The position numbers were made by a program, and so were the translations under genes. The notes beneath the pieces are model-generated. The model saw only the letters and a list, made by a program, of their open reading frames with translations, had not been told where the DNA came from and did not search any database. Shown here piece by piece: positions 33,961 to 45,024 of a stretch of 64,000 nucleotides of DNA. Numbering within the stretch: the first letter of the stretch is position 1; every line of letters starts with the position of its first letter. The DNA comes from Coriaria nepalensis (lineage: Eukaryota > Streptophyta > Magnoliopsida > Cucurbitales > Coriariaceae). The stretch covers positions 8,880,501 to 8,944,500 of the forward strand of contig CP114486.1 of the NCBI GenBank assembly GCA_027186245.1. The letters are read 5' to 3'.

Positions 33961-33984
33961 TTGATGTTCAACAAATCAAAAGAA

Positions 33985-34105
33985 AAACTTGAGAGAGAAA
34001 AAGAAAAAGGAGAGAAAGGAAAGAAATGGAAAGAAAGAGAGGAAAGGAAAAAGGAGAGAAAGGAAAGAAAGGGAAGAAAAGAGAGAAAGAGGAAAGTCAA
34101 GATCT
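33985..34105 (+). repeat. GA/GAAA-rich purine tract
   Basis: About 120 bp composed almost entirely of A and G in AGAGAAAGGAAAG-like units. It opens a plus-strand frame of Lys/Glu/Arg only, which I do not consider a gene. It lies about 40 bp downstream of the TATA-like box at 33939. Confidence 0.7.
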
Positions 34106-34379
34106 CCGGTCAACCAACCTTTGTAAAAATAGTCTCACTGCAATACTCGGATATTGTTTATTTATTATTATAATTATAATTATATTAATTGACGATAATA
34201 TTAATTATTAAACATGATGACTTGGTTATGTTTGCGTTATGATTATAATTATAGCATGCTAAGTAGAAGTGAAATATTATTATTACCATACTAAAAATAA
34301 GGATTATAACCAGAATGAACATAATATAGCAGGATGGTTTGAGGATAGTACAAACTTTAAACATTAAGTGCATATGTTC

Positions 34380-35082
34380 ATATTTCTAGAAGTTAATGTT
34401 ATGCTAAAATAAATAAGAAGTATAAGCACGCATAACATTAAAGTGAGGTGTTACTGGGTCAAAAGAATGATCGTTTGTCGATTATAAAGGATCCTAAATT
34501 ATATTAAAGAAAAGGTCATAAGCGGATCGTTGCAACGGTCATAAGCGGACCGTTGATTAAATATCAAGTGTGTAGAATGATAGAAATTTATGCATGTTAA
34601 ATATAGGTCATAAAAACACTAACTCACGATAACCATAAAAAGAATAGTGACGTGAGTAGAACAGTATCCTTACTGAACTTCTAGCTCATAGATGTCTCCC
34701 CTGTTTTGTAAAAAATTACAAAGGTAAGACAGTAAGCTAAGGAACAGGCGAATGGAGGCTATCAGTCCGTGAGATTGTACATATGAGGCCCTACTTCTGT
34801 AAGCAATGAGTTTGAAAATTGGCATTTCTTATGTATATGTACGTATATGTATATTCAAATAAAGAATAAAGTATTTAAAAAGTTTTGGGATTACTTTTCT
34901 ATGATAAAGACTTCCGTAATATTTTCAAATTATTACGTATATCTTTCAAATCGTTTTTGGAAGTAGAATTAATTTTAAGAAACACAATTTTTATAAAAAC
35001 AAGAAAAGTAATGCACCTACTAACTGTATATATTTTTCTAAAAATGTATTTAATAAATTAAATTAGTAGGGCGGACATTACA
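34380..35082 (-). repeat. LTR-like sequence joined to gypsy gag
   Basis: On the minus strand the sequence begins TGTAATGTCCGCCCTAC at 35082, a start typical of plant gypsy LTRs. It directly follows gag coding. The far border is uncertain and may extend to about 33.4 kb. It looks like the 3' LTR of an internally deleted element. Confidence 0.5.
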
Positions 35083-35860
35083 GAGGTCATGGAATTGATC
35101 CGTATATTGATCAACTTAATTAATTCTCTGCTTCCATTGTAGCATGTCCTCATACACAGTTTGTTCATAGTTAATTGGAAGGTATTTCTCCCTTAGTCTT
35201 TCTTTCATTTCTGTCCAGTTCGTGATGTGGGCGCCTTGTTCTTCGAAGTTGCTTCTTCATACTATACCACAAAGCCCGAGCATGCCCCTTAAGCTTCATT
35301 TTCACAAACCTAACTTTTCGATCATCCATGACAGAAAACCAGTCGAAATAGTCCTCCAACGATACTAACCAGCCTTTGAAAGCGTCGGGTTCAAGCTTGC
35401 CAAGGAAATCAGCAACTTCCACCTTCAATCGTTTTGTCCACTCATTGAAGGGTCCTTGATGGAAGTTACGCCCCCGTTCACCTTCTTCCTTGTGAGGCGC
35501 TTCCCTTGCATGGATGATTCCCTCTTTCCTGCCATCTCCCCTTTGCACCCCTAATTCGTCTTCCCCGTCACTGTTTTCCTCCGCCCAATTTTCCATACAC
35601 TGGCTGTGTCGCCCCCTTCTTGGCCCCTGTGAATCCTCATGTGCTCGCCTGGCTTCCATGGCATCAAGTCGCTGCATTATTGTTTCCGGAGATTGGGTCA
35701 CAACAGCGAGCTACTGCTCCGTGATGAGGGGACCGATATTCTGATTAGGATTTGCATGGGTTTGGGTTGGATTACAACTTGAATTTGGTAGGGCGTGGTC
35801 TGGGTCCAAGGGAAGGCAGGATTGTCCACTTCGGGTGGTCATGGTTTAGAGGCATTCCGG
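35083..35860 (-). pseudogene. Gypsy gag of an internally deleted element
   Basis: The main open frame is 35701-35171. An upstream segment beginning MTTRSGQSCL near 35842 is in register apart from a stop. The gag domain includes KLEPDAFKGWLVSLEDYFDW, VRFVKMKLKGHARALW and, after a frame change, YEQTVYEDMLQWKQR and DQYTDQFHDL. After that the sequence jumps to an LTR-like start, so protease and pol are deleted. The primer site lies just upstream at about 35868-35879. Confidence 0.82.
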
Positions 35861-35867
35861 AACGAAC

Positions 35868-35879
35868 CGGACTCTGATA
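35868..35879 (-). other. Primer-binding site of the gypsy gag element
   Basis: On the minus strand the text reads TGGTATCAGAGT, complementary to the 3' end of initiator tRNA-Met. The 5' LTR would therefore begin to the right, near 35.89-36.2 kb. No clean LTR border could be recognised there. Confidence 0.65.
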
Positions 35880-35882
35880 CCA

Positions 35883-36297
35883 ATTAATAACAATGAAAAC
35901 GTGGATTAGCTCATGCATGCATGCATTGCTATTACGGCTTAAGGTGCTCATTCATTCTTCATTAAAAAAAAAGCGTATATACATGATCTCCTATAAATAG
36001 AGTTATATCACACATGACTTCTAAGCTGAAATTCTTTGTAGTTTCCGGCTACTCAGATAAAAGTTGCATGAGTATCATGATGTCATTCCTTTCAACCTTA
36101 TTCCATCTTGTAATTACTCCGTGTCTTCTTTGTGTTTGTCTTTCAAGTCAGTCAATTTGAATTTGAATTTTTGTACTTCATTCAACTATGAGTTTCCTAA
36201 GTGAGACTGTCTTCGTAAATTTTCTGTCTTTTTTCTTTTTGGTTATTAGATTCATTCATAAATGATAGAATATATTTTATTTTTTTTCTGAAAACAG
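35883..36297. other. Likely remains of a 5' LTR, then the upstream part of an RNase T2 relic
   Basis: Adjacent to the primer site, so probably LTR-derived at first. A TATA-like CTATAAATAG lies near 35991. The last part, ending in a splice-acceptor-like TTTCTGAAAACAG, belongs to the RNase T2 relic. A first exon with a signal peptide was not found. Confidence 0.4.
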
Positions 36298-37232
36298 TGG
36301 CCAGGATCACATTTTAGGGTGCTATCCACCAACAGGAAAGCCCGCCGAAGATTTCATAATTGGTGGACTGATTCAACCTACTAACAAATACAACTTTTCG
36401 TGATCAAGTCCCTTTGACACGATCAAAGGTTAAGGTCCTTCCAATAATTATATCTAGTATATATATAGAGAGAGACAGAGAGAGAACTTTCGAGTAAATT
36501 ATATCTCTCACGTTCTTAGAAAGTTAGACAATATACCCTTTTTAAATTTCTAAAAACTAGATATAACTTCATGAGATAGCTTTTTTAGTTTTAAATTTAC
36601 TTTTATTTATTTATGAAATGCTGACTTGGCATGCTGAGTGAGCATGGCACGTCAGCATAAATTTCTGTAAGGTATAACATTAATTACTTACTCTTCTTAA
36701 CTAATATATGTATTATCACTTATTAGGTTTCTACCTTAATTAAGGATCTGCAAATGAATTGGGGATCTTTACATTGCAGTAGCCATGATGACACGTATCG
36801 GTCGTATACATGGGATAAATATAGGACTTGCTCCAATCTTGACCAACACCAATATTTCAAAACAGGTCTCGACTTGAAATACAAAGTGAATCTCATTGAA
36901 GAGCTTAAATCTGGCAGTACGTGCATAATTTCTTCCCTATCCTCTCTACATCTTGGACCAATATTCAGAAACGAATTTCAGTGAAAAAAATTTAAATCAT
37001 TTTTACAAATGTAAAACCAAATGGAGAATCTTATCGTCTTCATAGTATCGAAAATATCATAAGTGAATCGACAGGGTACAATCCAGTGATCTATTGCAAT
37101 GAAGACCCAGATGGTCATCCTCCACTTTATGCAATCTTCTTATGTGTACACAATTCGGGCTCACATTTTGTTCCATGTCAAAAATTAAGGTTCAAATCGT
37201 GTAAAGATACTATAAAGTTTCCTTCATTTTAG
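36298..37232 (+). pseudogene. S-like ribonuclease (RNase T2 family) relic
   Basis: Three exon-like pieces are recognisable. The first, from 36298, has WPGSH and then, after a frame change, GCYPPTGKPAEDFIIGGL, followed by stops near 36416 and 36430. The second, 36745-36916, reads DLQMNWGSLHCSS...WDKYRTCSNLDQHQYFKTGL and ends KVNLIEELKSG at a GTACGT donor. The last is the C-terminal exon to 37232, with VKPNGESYRLHSIENI, GYNPVIYCNEDPDG, LYAIFLCVHNSGSHFVPC and a final KFPSF. Cysteines and overall order follow plant S-like RNases. In the active-site motifs, FxIHGLWP reads FIIGGLIQP and HEWxKHGTC reads YTWDKYRTC, so all three histidines are replaced. With the stops and the frameshift it is a pseudogene. 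The first exon with signal peptide is missing. Confidence 0.85.
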
Positions 37233-38086
37233 ATGTCTTAATGATGATGGTTCAAATCACGAGCGGAGACCTTTTATCTTTTGTTGATTGTAACTTACGG
37301 CACGTTTAGTTGAAGTCTTACGGTGTGAATCTGAATGAAAATGAGTGGATATGTTAATAAGTGAGAATGAGTCATGTATTCCACAATTTTTTATTTGATT
37401 GTGTCGAGGAAAAGGTAAGAATGATTATTTTGATTCCATACTGTGCACTATTCCTTATTTTTTTTCAAATATGTTACATTTTTTTAAATTTTTTTTATTA
37501 ACTTTTTTTTTTTCTTTAACTTAGTTTTTTTTTTTTTTTTTTGTGACATTGTAAATTATATTTTTTTCGTTTAAGAAGAAATAGTAAAAATTAATAAACA
37601 AAAACCTAAACGAAATTGCCGTGGCTTAGGAATCATCCACCCCATTTACTGGTGCCAGCAATCCCAATGCATTGTCACAGATTCGTGTTGAATTGGATCT
37701 TTTCTTTGACAATAATATATCATTCTTCTACTTAAGATTAAGAAAGAAAAAAAAATGTCAGAAACAGAATCAAAGACAATGATTTCTAGTGATCCCAAAG
37801 GTTCACGGATTCGCAATGGGTCTGCAATAAAAAAAAAAAAAAAATCAGCAAGCCAATCAACATTGTTATTTCACAAAGTAAAATAAAAAATAATAGCAAA
37901 TGTTTTAATTTTATAATAACTAAGCTAAGCCTTGTAAGAAATGGATCTTTATTCGTTATTGGTATCTCCGTCTGGGCAAACCAGGCCATTAATAAAAGGC
38001 CCTCATGTAATACATCTGAATTTACACATATTTCATTCCTTTTGCTTCATCAAGTAGTTTAATTTCCCAGAAACTAGATTGCATGC
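37233..38086. other. Intergenic; possible MITE and T-rich tracts
   Basis: A CGGCACGTTTAG near 37298 and a CCTAAACGAAATTGCCG near 37602 are roughly inverted, and the text between them contains short AATGAAAATGA-like units. This may be a degraded hAT-type MITE. Long T runs fill 37450-37550. No gene is recognised up to 38086, where the promoter of the next gene should lie. Confidence 0.35.
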
Positions 38087-38104
38087 ATGCACGTACAGCT
38101 AGCA

Positions 38105-38626
38105 ATGGGAGCCAATCTCTGCAGCTTAAGGATCTCATCAACACAAAATGCCTCTAACCATGATGGTGATCAATGTAAATCAAGCTCAACACCATGCCTA
38201 TTGGCTTTGTTCAAACGAAGATGTTTGAAAAAAGAAAGGAGCGATATAATTAGATTGAGGGGGTTGCACTCACCAATGCATATTATAAAAAGATCAAAGG
38301 TCAGAAGTTTGACTCTAGAGGAGTTGCTTTTGGCTTCTCCTGACTCAAAGACAGATAGGTTTTCTGAAGGTGAATTTTATCTTTTCAAGCATTGCTCTTC
38401 AAGGAAAATACACCCATCTATCCTCAAGGACCAAACGGCTTTACCATTGAAAGAAGAAAGCTTACCCGCTGAGAAATTGACTGCGATTGCTCATGATGAA
38501 GAAAAGCATGAGATGATCACATCAATGGATCGAAGCCAGAGTAGCAAGAAGAAAAAGAGAGTGAGTTTTAAAATGCCTGATGAGGCTGACGTCATGATAT
38601 TTTACTCACCTGAGGAGTCTGTTTAG
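38105..38626 (+). CDS. Small protein of unknown function
   Basis: A single open frame of 173 residues from the second ATG (MGANLCSLR); an in-frame ATG at 38087 would add six residues. I prefer 38105 because MG at the start, with a cysteine at position 6, looks like a lipidated N-terminus, which is inference. A basic patch (KRRCLKKER) is followed by SLTLEELLLASP and FSEGEFYLFKH. The C-terminus is highly charged and carries SKKKKRVSFKMPDEADVMIF. The order 'LTLEELLL..P' then 'GEFYLF' faintly recalls the plant DUF4228/PADRE family, but I cannot confirm that. Its non-repetitive, plant-like codon text and its clean frame make it more likely a gene than chance. It could also be one exon of a larger gene. 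Confidence 0.6.
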   Translation: MGANLCSLRISSTQNASNHDGDQCKSSSTPCLLALFKRRCLKKERSDIIRLRGLHSPMHIIKRSKVRSLTLEELLLASPDSKTDRFSEGEFYLFKHCSSRKIHPSILKDQTALPLKEESLPAEKLTAIAHDEEKHEMITSMDRSQSSKKKKRVSFKMPDEADVMIFYSPEESV

Positions 38627-39170
38627 TTAATATTATTGCTCGAGCTTGTCACCTTTAAGTCTGTTTAGGGCTTAACGGAAATGGCTCGAGCTTTTTGTTT
38701 ATGGGATTTTTCTTTTTTGGGGCCAAATTTGTGGGATTGATTTCACCAGTGTAATCCGTCTTTCTTGATATATATGTGGGGGTTATGTTTCACGTACATA
38801 TTTTTTTACACGCCATTTTACACAATTTTTAATTTATTAGATAAAAATTAGTACATAGAGAGACGAATTGGAGGAAAATAGGGACCACCGTAGTTTATCG
38901 CCTCTATTTTTCAGCATCTCTTCCATCAGTTTCAGTTGATTCTCCGTATCTCCCTAATGGCTAATGTGGAAATTTGCATGATTCCCTGCTTCAAATTTGA
39001 CCTGATTGACTGTTTCTCGACTGCAGCGTCGATTCTTGATCCTTGTATTGTCGGCAAGTGCTGTGCTGATATTGATAAAAATGAAAAGGATTTGTATTAT
39101 TTGTTTCTTACTTCCATCCAAGTACAAGAGAAGGTATTTATACCTTTGGGTATATGATTCCGAGATAATT
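38627..39170. other. Downstream of the small gene; one unidentified open stretch
   Basis: 3' flank of the small gene, then a plus-strand open stretch at 38936-39157 (MILRISLMANVEICM...). It has non-repetitive composition but no family I recognise. It could be transposon debris or an exon of an unknown gene. Confidence 0.35.
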
Positions 39171-39174
39171 TAAG

Positions 39175-39900
39175 ATCTGCACCTCAATTTGAGTAAAGAA
39201 AATTGAGGCTGAGGTAGGGTCGATAGATGTTCGAGGTAGGCTGAGTAAAGATGTTTGAGTATGGAGAGAAGATGACGACTGAGACTAAGGTCTGATAGAG
39301 TTAAGAGGAGTATCGGTCGACATGACAATAGTTGAGCGTGATAACACGACATTAGACAGTGTTGAGGCTGAGCCAGATATTTCCTCGCTCATCTCAGATC
39401 TAAGACGGATATGCCAAAAAGGTGGACATGTGAAAAGCTACTGACAGCTAAGTGGAGGTTGCACTTCTGGCATGTCAGAGGGGCAGTGCAGTTACATGCT
39501 GAGGGGGTTCTGAGTGAGGAACATATCTCTGCCATGTTAGACAGGGAGTGCCTTAACACCATCATAGGGCAGGGAACAATCAGGACATGGAGCAATGGGA
39601 GCGAGACATGTGTAAAACTATTTAAGGTTTCTCAACCTTGTCTAAGTATAAAAAATAACTGAATTAACAATATAAGGTGATGCATTTTTTTAGGGAACTA
39701 AGCAACTCATTCTACCTATTTCCCTTCACACACTCCTCTAAAAAACTAACTAGAGCATCAGAGTAGAGTTGGCCGACTGCTACCCTGGCCACAGTTTGTT
39801 TGTGAGTGCAGGCACTGATCTTGGAGTACACTGTGAACGGTGGAGTACACTTGAATGGGAAAACTCAACTCGTCAGCAAAGAAAATGGATGAGAAGCCTG
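39175..39900 (+). repeat. LTR-like 5' region of a second gypsy copy
   Basis: It matches the block at 27.99-28.70 kb, including GTTGGCCGACTGC, GGCCACAGTTTGTTTG and the ATATAAGGTGATGCAT segment. Gypsy coding on the plus strand follows at once. Borders are not defined. Confidence 0.6.
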
Positions 39901-39912
39901 ATGTAGGCTGAA

Positions 39913-42244
39913 GTGCTCTCAGTGTCGATGACCCTTCAGAATAATGCGTCAATAGACATCACCTTCAATCACCTGGACAAAGAGGGGATCATATATCCCC
40001 ACAACGATGCCCTGATCATCTCGAACAATATCTATACCATGCTGATACACCAGATACTGGTCGATTCAATGAGTGCGGTGGATGTCCTGTCCTTATCCAC
40101 TTTTAGAAAGATGGGCATCAATAATGCAAATATGAAGCCTATTAACACTCTGCTGACCAGTTTCTCTAGGAAGTCTTTGTATCCGAAAGGGATGATCACC
40201 AATGACTTTAGGAGAGGGGTCACGGAGGTCAACAGTCTTGGGAAACTTCATAGTCGTCAACTTTGTATCTGGATATAATATCATTATGGATCATCTCTTT
40301 ATCAACTCTCTAGGGGCCATCCATCATCTCGACTAAACACTTAGCGATGAAGTTTCCTAGTGAAGGAGGAGTGGGTGTTATGAAGGGAAATTGAAAAAAC
40401 ACAATAGGATGTTATCTGACATTGCTCAATAAGGAAGGAGTTGAACCATCCGCTGAAGTCCACATGGTTGAGAGTGACCAACCATTAGATGAGGAAGAAT
40501 GTAAAAAGGTCGAAGAAGAGGTGAAGGAGGAGGAGGAAAGGGGAAAAAGGTTGAGAGTCTCTTCAATAGAGGCACTTCAGCATATCATGTTTCCCGGAGG
40601 TAAGAAGCTAAGAGTAAGGACCGAGTTAGCCGAGGCTGATCTAAAGAGTATCGTTTGGACCTTGGAGTATAATCTTGATGTATTTGCTTGGGATACTTCC
40701 GAGCTGACTCACATTAAGAAAAATGTCATCATACATTAACTGGGCGTCAAACCTAGGGCAAAACCTGTGAGACACAGGAAGAAGAAATTTAAATGTCAAA
40801 TCTTCATTATCTTTAGGGTCGCGGTTGAGGAAGTAAGAAATGTATTAGCTGTAGGAGCAATCAGGAGAGTCCAGTACCCAGAGTGGCTTTCAAATGTGGT
40901 CATAGTATCCAAAAGGGGAGAAAAATGGAGGCTATGTATAGATTTTAAGAATCTGAATGTTGCATGCTCTAAAGATAGCTACCCCTTGCTTAGCATAGAT
41001 CTCATGGTAGATGTTAGGGTCGGGCATGAGCTACAAAGCTTCATGAACACTTACTCAGGATACCACAGAGTAAAGCTATGGGTTTGAGACTAGAAGAAGA
41101 CCTCTTTCATAACTGACAAGGTCACTTACTGCTACAATATAATGCCCTCTGGATCGAAGAATGCTGGGGCAACGTTCCAGAGGCTTATTAATGGCATGTT
41201 TCAGAAGCAATTGGGGAAGACAATAGAGGGGTATATGGACGACATATAGGTAAAAAGTGTGATAAAAAAGGACCACCCTGAGCACTTGAATGAGGCATTC
41301 AAAGTAATGAGGGAGTACAGGATGAAGTTGAACTCATAAAAATATGTCTTCGGAGTAGGATCAGGAACATTCTTGGGGTACATTATGCACTAAAGAGGAA
41401 TTAAGGCTGATTCGGAGAAGGTACAAGCTATCATTAACTGAAGGCGCCACAGAAGAAGAAATAAATTCAAGCTTTAACACGCAGAGTGGCTGTACTAAGC
41501 CATTTCATGAGTCGCTTGGCTAACAAGTGCCTTCCTTTCTTCAAATATCTGAAGTGCTCTAATATCGAGGGATAGACTGAAGACTATGGTAGGGCATTTA
41601 AATAACTAAATAGACACTTAGCGTCTATTCCTAGGTTTAATAAGCCGATGGTGGGGGAAGAATTGAGCCTTTATATCACAATGAGTGGAGTGGCGGTGAG
41701 CTTGGTACAATTTAAGGAGGAAGAAGGAAAACATCCCAGTATACTACTCCAGTAAAGTGATGAGTAAGGCTGAGAGGAGATATCCTCACACCGATAAAAT
41801 GGATTTCACTCTTGTGGTAGCTACGAGGAAGCTGAGGCCATATTTGTAGGCTCATCCCAAAATGATAGTGACTGATATTTCGTTAAAGCAAATCCTCCAA
41901 AACCCTGACATATTTGGGAGATTGTTGAAGTGGTATGTTGAGTTAGGAGAATTTGACATATTCTATAGACTCAGAGCAACCATTAAAGCTCGGACCCTGG
42001 CTTACTTCATCCTAGAATTCTCCAGTGAAGGTACGGAAAAATGGAGAAAGATAGGAAGATAGATGACATTGATGAATAGGAGCTCCACCTACCCTTTTGG
42101 ACACTATATTTAGGCGGGGCGGTAAATAAAGAGGGTTGTGAAGTAAGGCTTATCATTGTATCCCTGAAGGGAAGAAGAACCAAATACACACTTAGATTTC
42201 ACTTCAAGACGTTGAATAATGAGGCAGAGTATGAGGCTTATTTC
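39913..42244 (+). pseudogene. Decayed gypsy protease, reverse transcriptase and RNase H
   Basis: In order on the plus strand: an aspartic-protease-like region at 39913-40278 (LVDSMSAVDVLS in place of the usual VDSGAS-type site), then a charged linker. Reverse transcriptase follows at about 40740-41400, with VSKRGEKWRLCIDFKNLN, a palm region FMNTYSGYHRV and the catalytic-type box EGYMDDI followed by a stop. RNase H lies at about 41640-42240 (YYSSKVMSKAERRYPHTDKM, then FKTLNNEAEYEAY). Several stops and frameshifts break it. The homology ends abruptly inside RNase H at 42244, so the integrase and 3' LTR are missing. Gag is also missing between the LTR-like block and the protease. Confidence 0.82.
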
Positions 42245-43782
42245 TTTTCGCACTTAATTCTCGTTAATCCTTTAGCATTATTAAGTTTCAATCATTTTCT
42301 TTCATATCTAATTATCATTAAAGTAGATCCAAGATCAAAGTCAGATTCTTTCATATTTAATATCGATGTCGATTTTAAACCCTTGAGTCTTTGGCTGGCT
42401 TTAATCGCTTTTAATTCATAGAAGTCAGATTCTTTATCTTTCATGATTTTCTGCCCTCGGTTGAATTTCTTACAAATATCTCTATTTGAAATATCCCAAG
42501 TACTTCTAGCATACTCACATTCATGACACCCACCTCCACGGAGTGCGTCAACCGAAGGCCAAATTGATCAGCAGATTTTTCCGACATCAACAAGTAGCAA
42601 TCATGATTTTCGAGACACTCTTCCATGATTAGGCTGACCCAAAAAGAGTTGCAAAATTGGAAAGTGATTTATCAACCCGATCACAACAGGTTGTCCTCAT
42701 TTACCCAACTTATTATCTTATCTATCACAATCCTCACTCTTGCTTCTATCGTTGTTGCCATCGCTACCGCTCCAAAAATTTTTTAAATTCTCTTTAAAAA
42801 TTCAAAATTTTGAAAAGAATAAAAACAATGATTTTTCAATACTTTGAAGAAAAATTTAGAGTTGTGGTAGCAACGGTAAAAGAGGTGACAGATGAGAAAA
42901 TGAGAGGGTGAGTGAAGTGAAAATAAAATTATTTTATTTTATTATGATAAAAATATAATAAATTAAATATTAATAAGTAAAAAAATAATTAAATTTTGAT
43001 TTAAGAATTAATTTATATTTTAAATTGGATTAAAATGAAATTATTAGCTCAAAAGTAATTATTTAAGGTAGTAAGATATATTTTTCTTAATAAATAATAG
43101 TTTTAACTAATTCTTCGAAATATAAGATAATAAAAAGTTATTTATTCATAATTATTTTCATAATTAAGTTTAGTGGGATTTTTAGTGTCGCAAATGAGAA
43201 AACTCAACCGCTAATTTGGCGGCTCCCATTTTGATAAAATATAATCTGTATTTTATTACTAAGTAAGTATATGAGTGTGATTTATAACGGCACTATAGAA
43301 AAGTGACACCAAATAGGTTCAATTAACTGCATTTTTCATGGTGCAACTAATTAATGAGCCTTTCAAACTTAGTAAAAATGAAACAAAGAATAAATATTAA
43401 TAAGAAAATGATTATAATTGAATTAAATTTAGGAATTAATAATAGAAAAACGGGTGTGGCAAAATTATAATTAAAGTAAAGTTAAAAGGTTCAAAAAGAA
43501 ATATCACACAAACAATAAATGTAAAGGGGTGAGGAGGATCCCACACCTCTAATCTATCAAACCCGTAAGCCACAGCCTAATTAATCGTATGCGGGTAGCG
43601 AGAGAGTGATTCTCGTGGCCCTGCTTTTCCCAAAACCTTAGACCAAACATTCAACAAGTCACTCGAGCCATCAACTAGTCTTGTATTACTTTTGCTTTGC
43701 TAGTACGCTTTCACTCACCTCCCTTACCACCTCCCTTAGAAGTGAGAGAGAAAAGTAATAAGATTTTAGTCTTTCTTCAGCC
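42245..43782. other. Intergenic; includes 5' flank of the nodulin-like gene
   Basis: AT-rich with no confirmed gene. A minus-strand open stretch at 42626-42441 (MEECLENHDCYLL...) has a protein-like composition but no family I recognise. The last 120 bp before the ATG at 43783 are CT-rich, and the start lies in a good context (CAGCCATGGG). Confidence 0.45.
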
Positions 43783-45024
43783 ATGGGAGGTTTGTTCAAG
43801 ATGGTCACGCTGGTGGCTGCTCTAGCTCTATGTAGCCTGAGCTTTGGAGGGAAAAGGGTTGGAGCCCAAATGCACCACGTGGTTGGAGGAGACCGTGGGT
43901 GGGACCCATCTTCTGACATTTCTTCTTGGTCTTCCGGCAGAATCTTCAGGGTTGGAGAGAAAATCTGTAAGCTCTCGGTTTTTTAATCTCTAAACTTGGA
44001 CATTAGTCATTGTAAATGTTAGTTTAATAGATTTTATGCCATGATCGAGACATTCCATGACCGTATGGATTTCCTTAATATATATATTAAGTGGATTTTT
44101 GTTGCAGCATTCTTGGCGTTCTATAAAAGTATAATCTTTTTTTCTTCTATTTTAAAGAAATTAGATTGAAAATTTTAATTGAGGTTGTTTGGGAAAGATT
44201 TTGAAAAATTAAGAAAATTTGGATAAAAAACAAATGAAAACAATTTAGATTCATTAAGGGATTATTTGAGATTGAATCAGATCATATTGAGTGTTAGTTA
44301 TTAAATCAGATCAAATGAAAAAAACTAAACGCTAATAAATCTATGAGATTTCTATTTTAAAATCAATTATCTTTTTTATATATTAATTACCAAATTTCTC
44401 TTTATATGTTCTAACGCTTTCTGGATATTTGATTTGTAAAGGTTGATACAGTTTTTAACTGTGTAATAATAAACAATTAAACAGCAAAAACTCAAGACTA
44501 CCCGATGAACTGTAAAGGAAGGTAGGGAAAAAGTTGGGTTAAAATTAATTGTGTGAGAGGGAGAGAGAGTGCGGGTTGTTCCAGGTTTGTCCGTTTGTTT
44601 CATTTTCCTTTTTGGATGTTGTTCTTCTCTTTAACAGTAAGACAAGATCTAATTGAGTTCTGTGTGGATGGCAGGGTTCGCGTACTCTGCAGCACATGGT
44701 AGTGTCTTTGAGCTCAGGAGTAAGGAAGAATATGAGGCGTGCGATGTAAGTAATCCCATCAGAATGTACACGGACGGCATAGATAGCGTCTCACTGAAAG
44801 AAGAAGGAATCAGGTACTTCGCGAGCAGTAAGGAAGAGACCTGTAAGAAGGGCCTGAAGCTCCACATAAAGGTGCTACCTTATGTGGAACCTGACGTAGC
44901 TGATGCTGAAACCTCAGAAGTATTATTAGCTGATTCACCCTCTTCCCCTTCTAGTTCCAACAGTCTTGCTGCTGTTAGCCACCTCATTTTGGTTGGGTTT
45001 TTTGCTTTACTGCTGGGATTTTAG
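43783..45024 (+). CDS. Early nodulin-like protein (phytocyanin domain, GPI-anchored)
   Basis: Exons 43783-43966 and 44675-45024 join as GEKI-WFAYSAAHGS and give 534 bp, 177 residues. A signal peptide spans about 1-28 (hydrophobic core VTLVAALALCSLSF). The plastocyanin-like domain runs from HHVVGGDRGWDP to LKLHIKVLPY, with the paired cysteines in EACDVSNP and EETCKKG. A short Ser/Pro stretch (SPSSPSSSNS) and a hydrophobic tail (LILVGFFALLLGF) suggest a GPI anchor, placing it on the outer plasma membrane. At the usual copper positions Ser replaces the first His (13 residues before the first Cys), and the second His is also absent. That is usual for early nodulin-like proteins, which are not expected to bind copper. 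Family roles include pollen tube, sieve element and cell-wall processes; the specific role here is unknown. Confidence 0.93.

Noticed and set aside
33961..34211. Plus-strand open frames made of Lys, Glu, Arg
   Set aside because: Produced by the GA-rich purine tract; low complexity, no domain.
44649..44867. Minus-strand frame over the nodulin-like second exon
   Set aside because: Antisense shadow of a well-supported exon.
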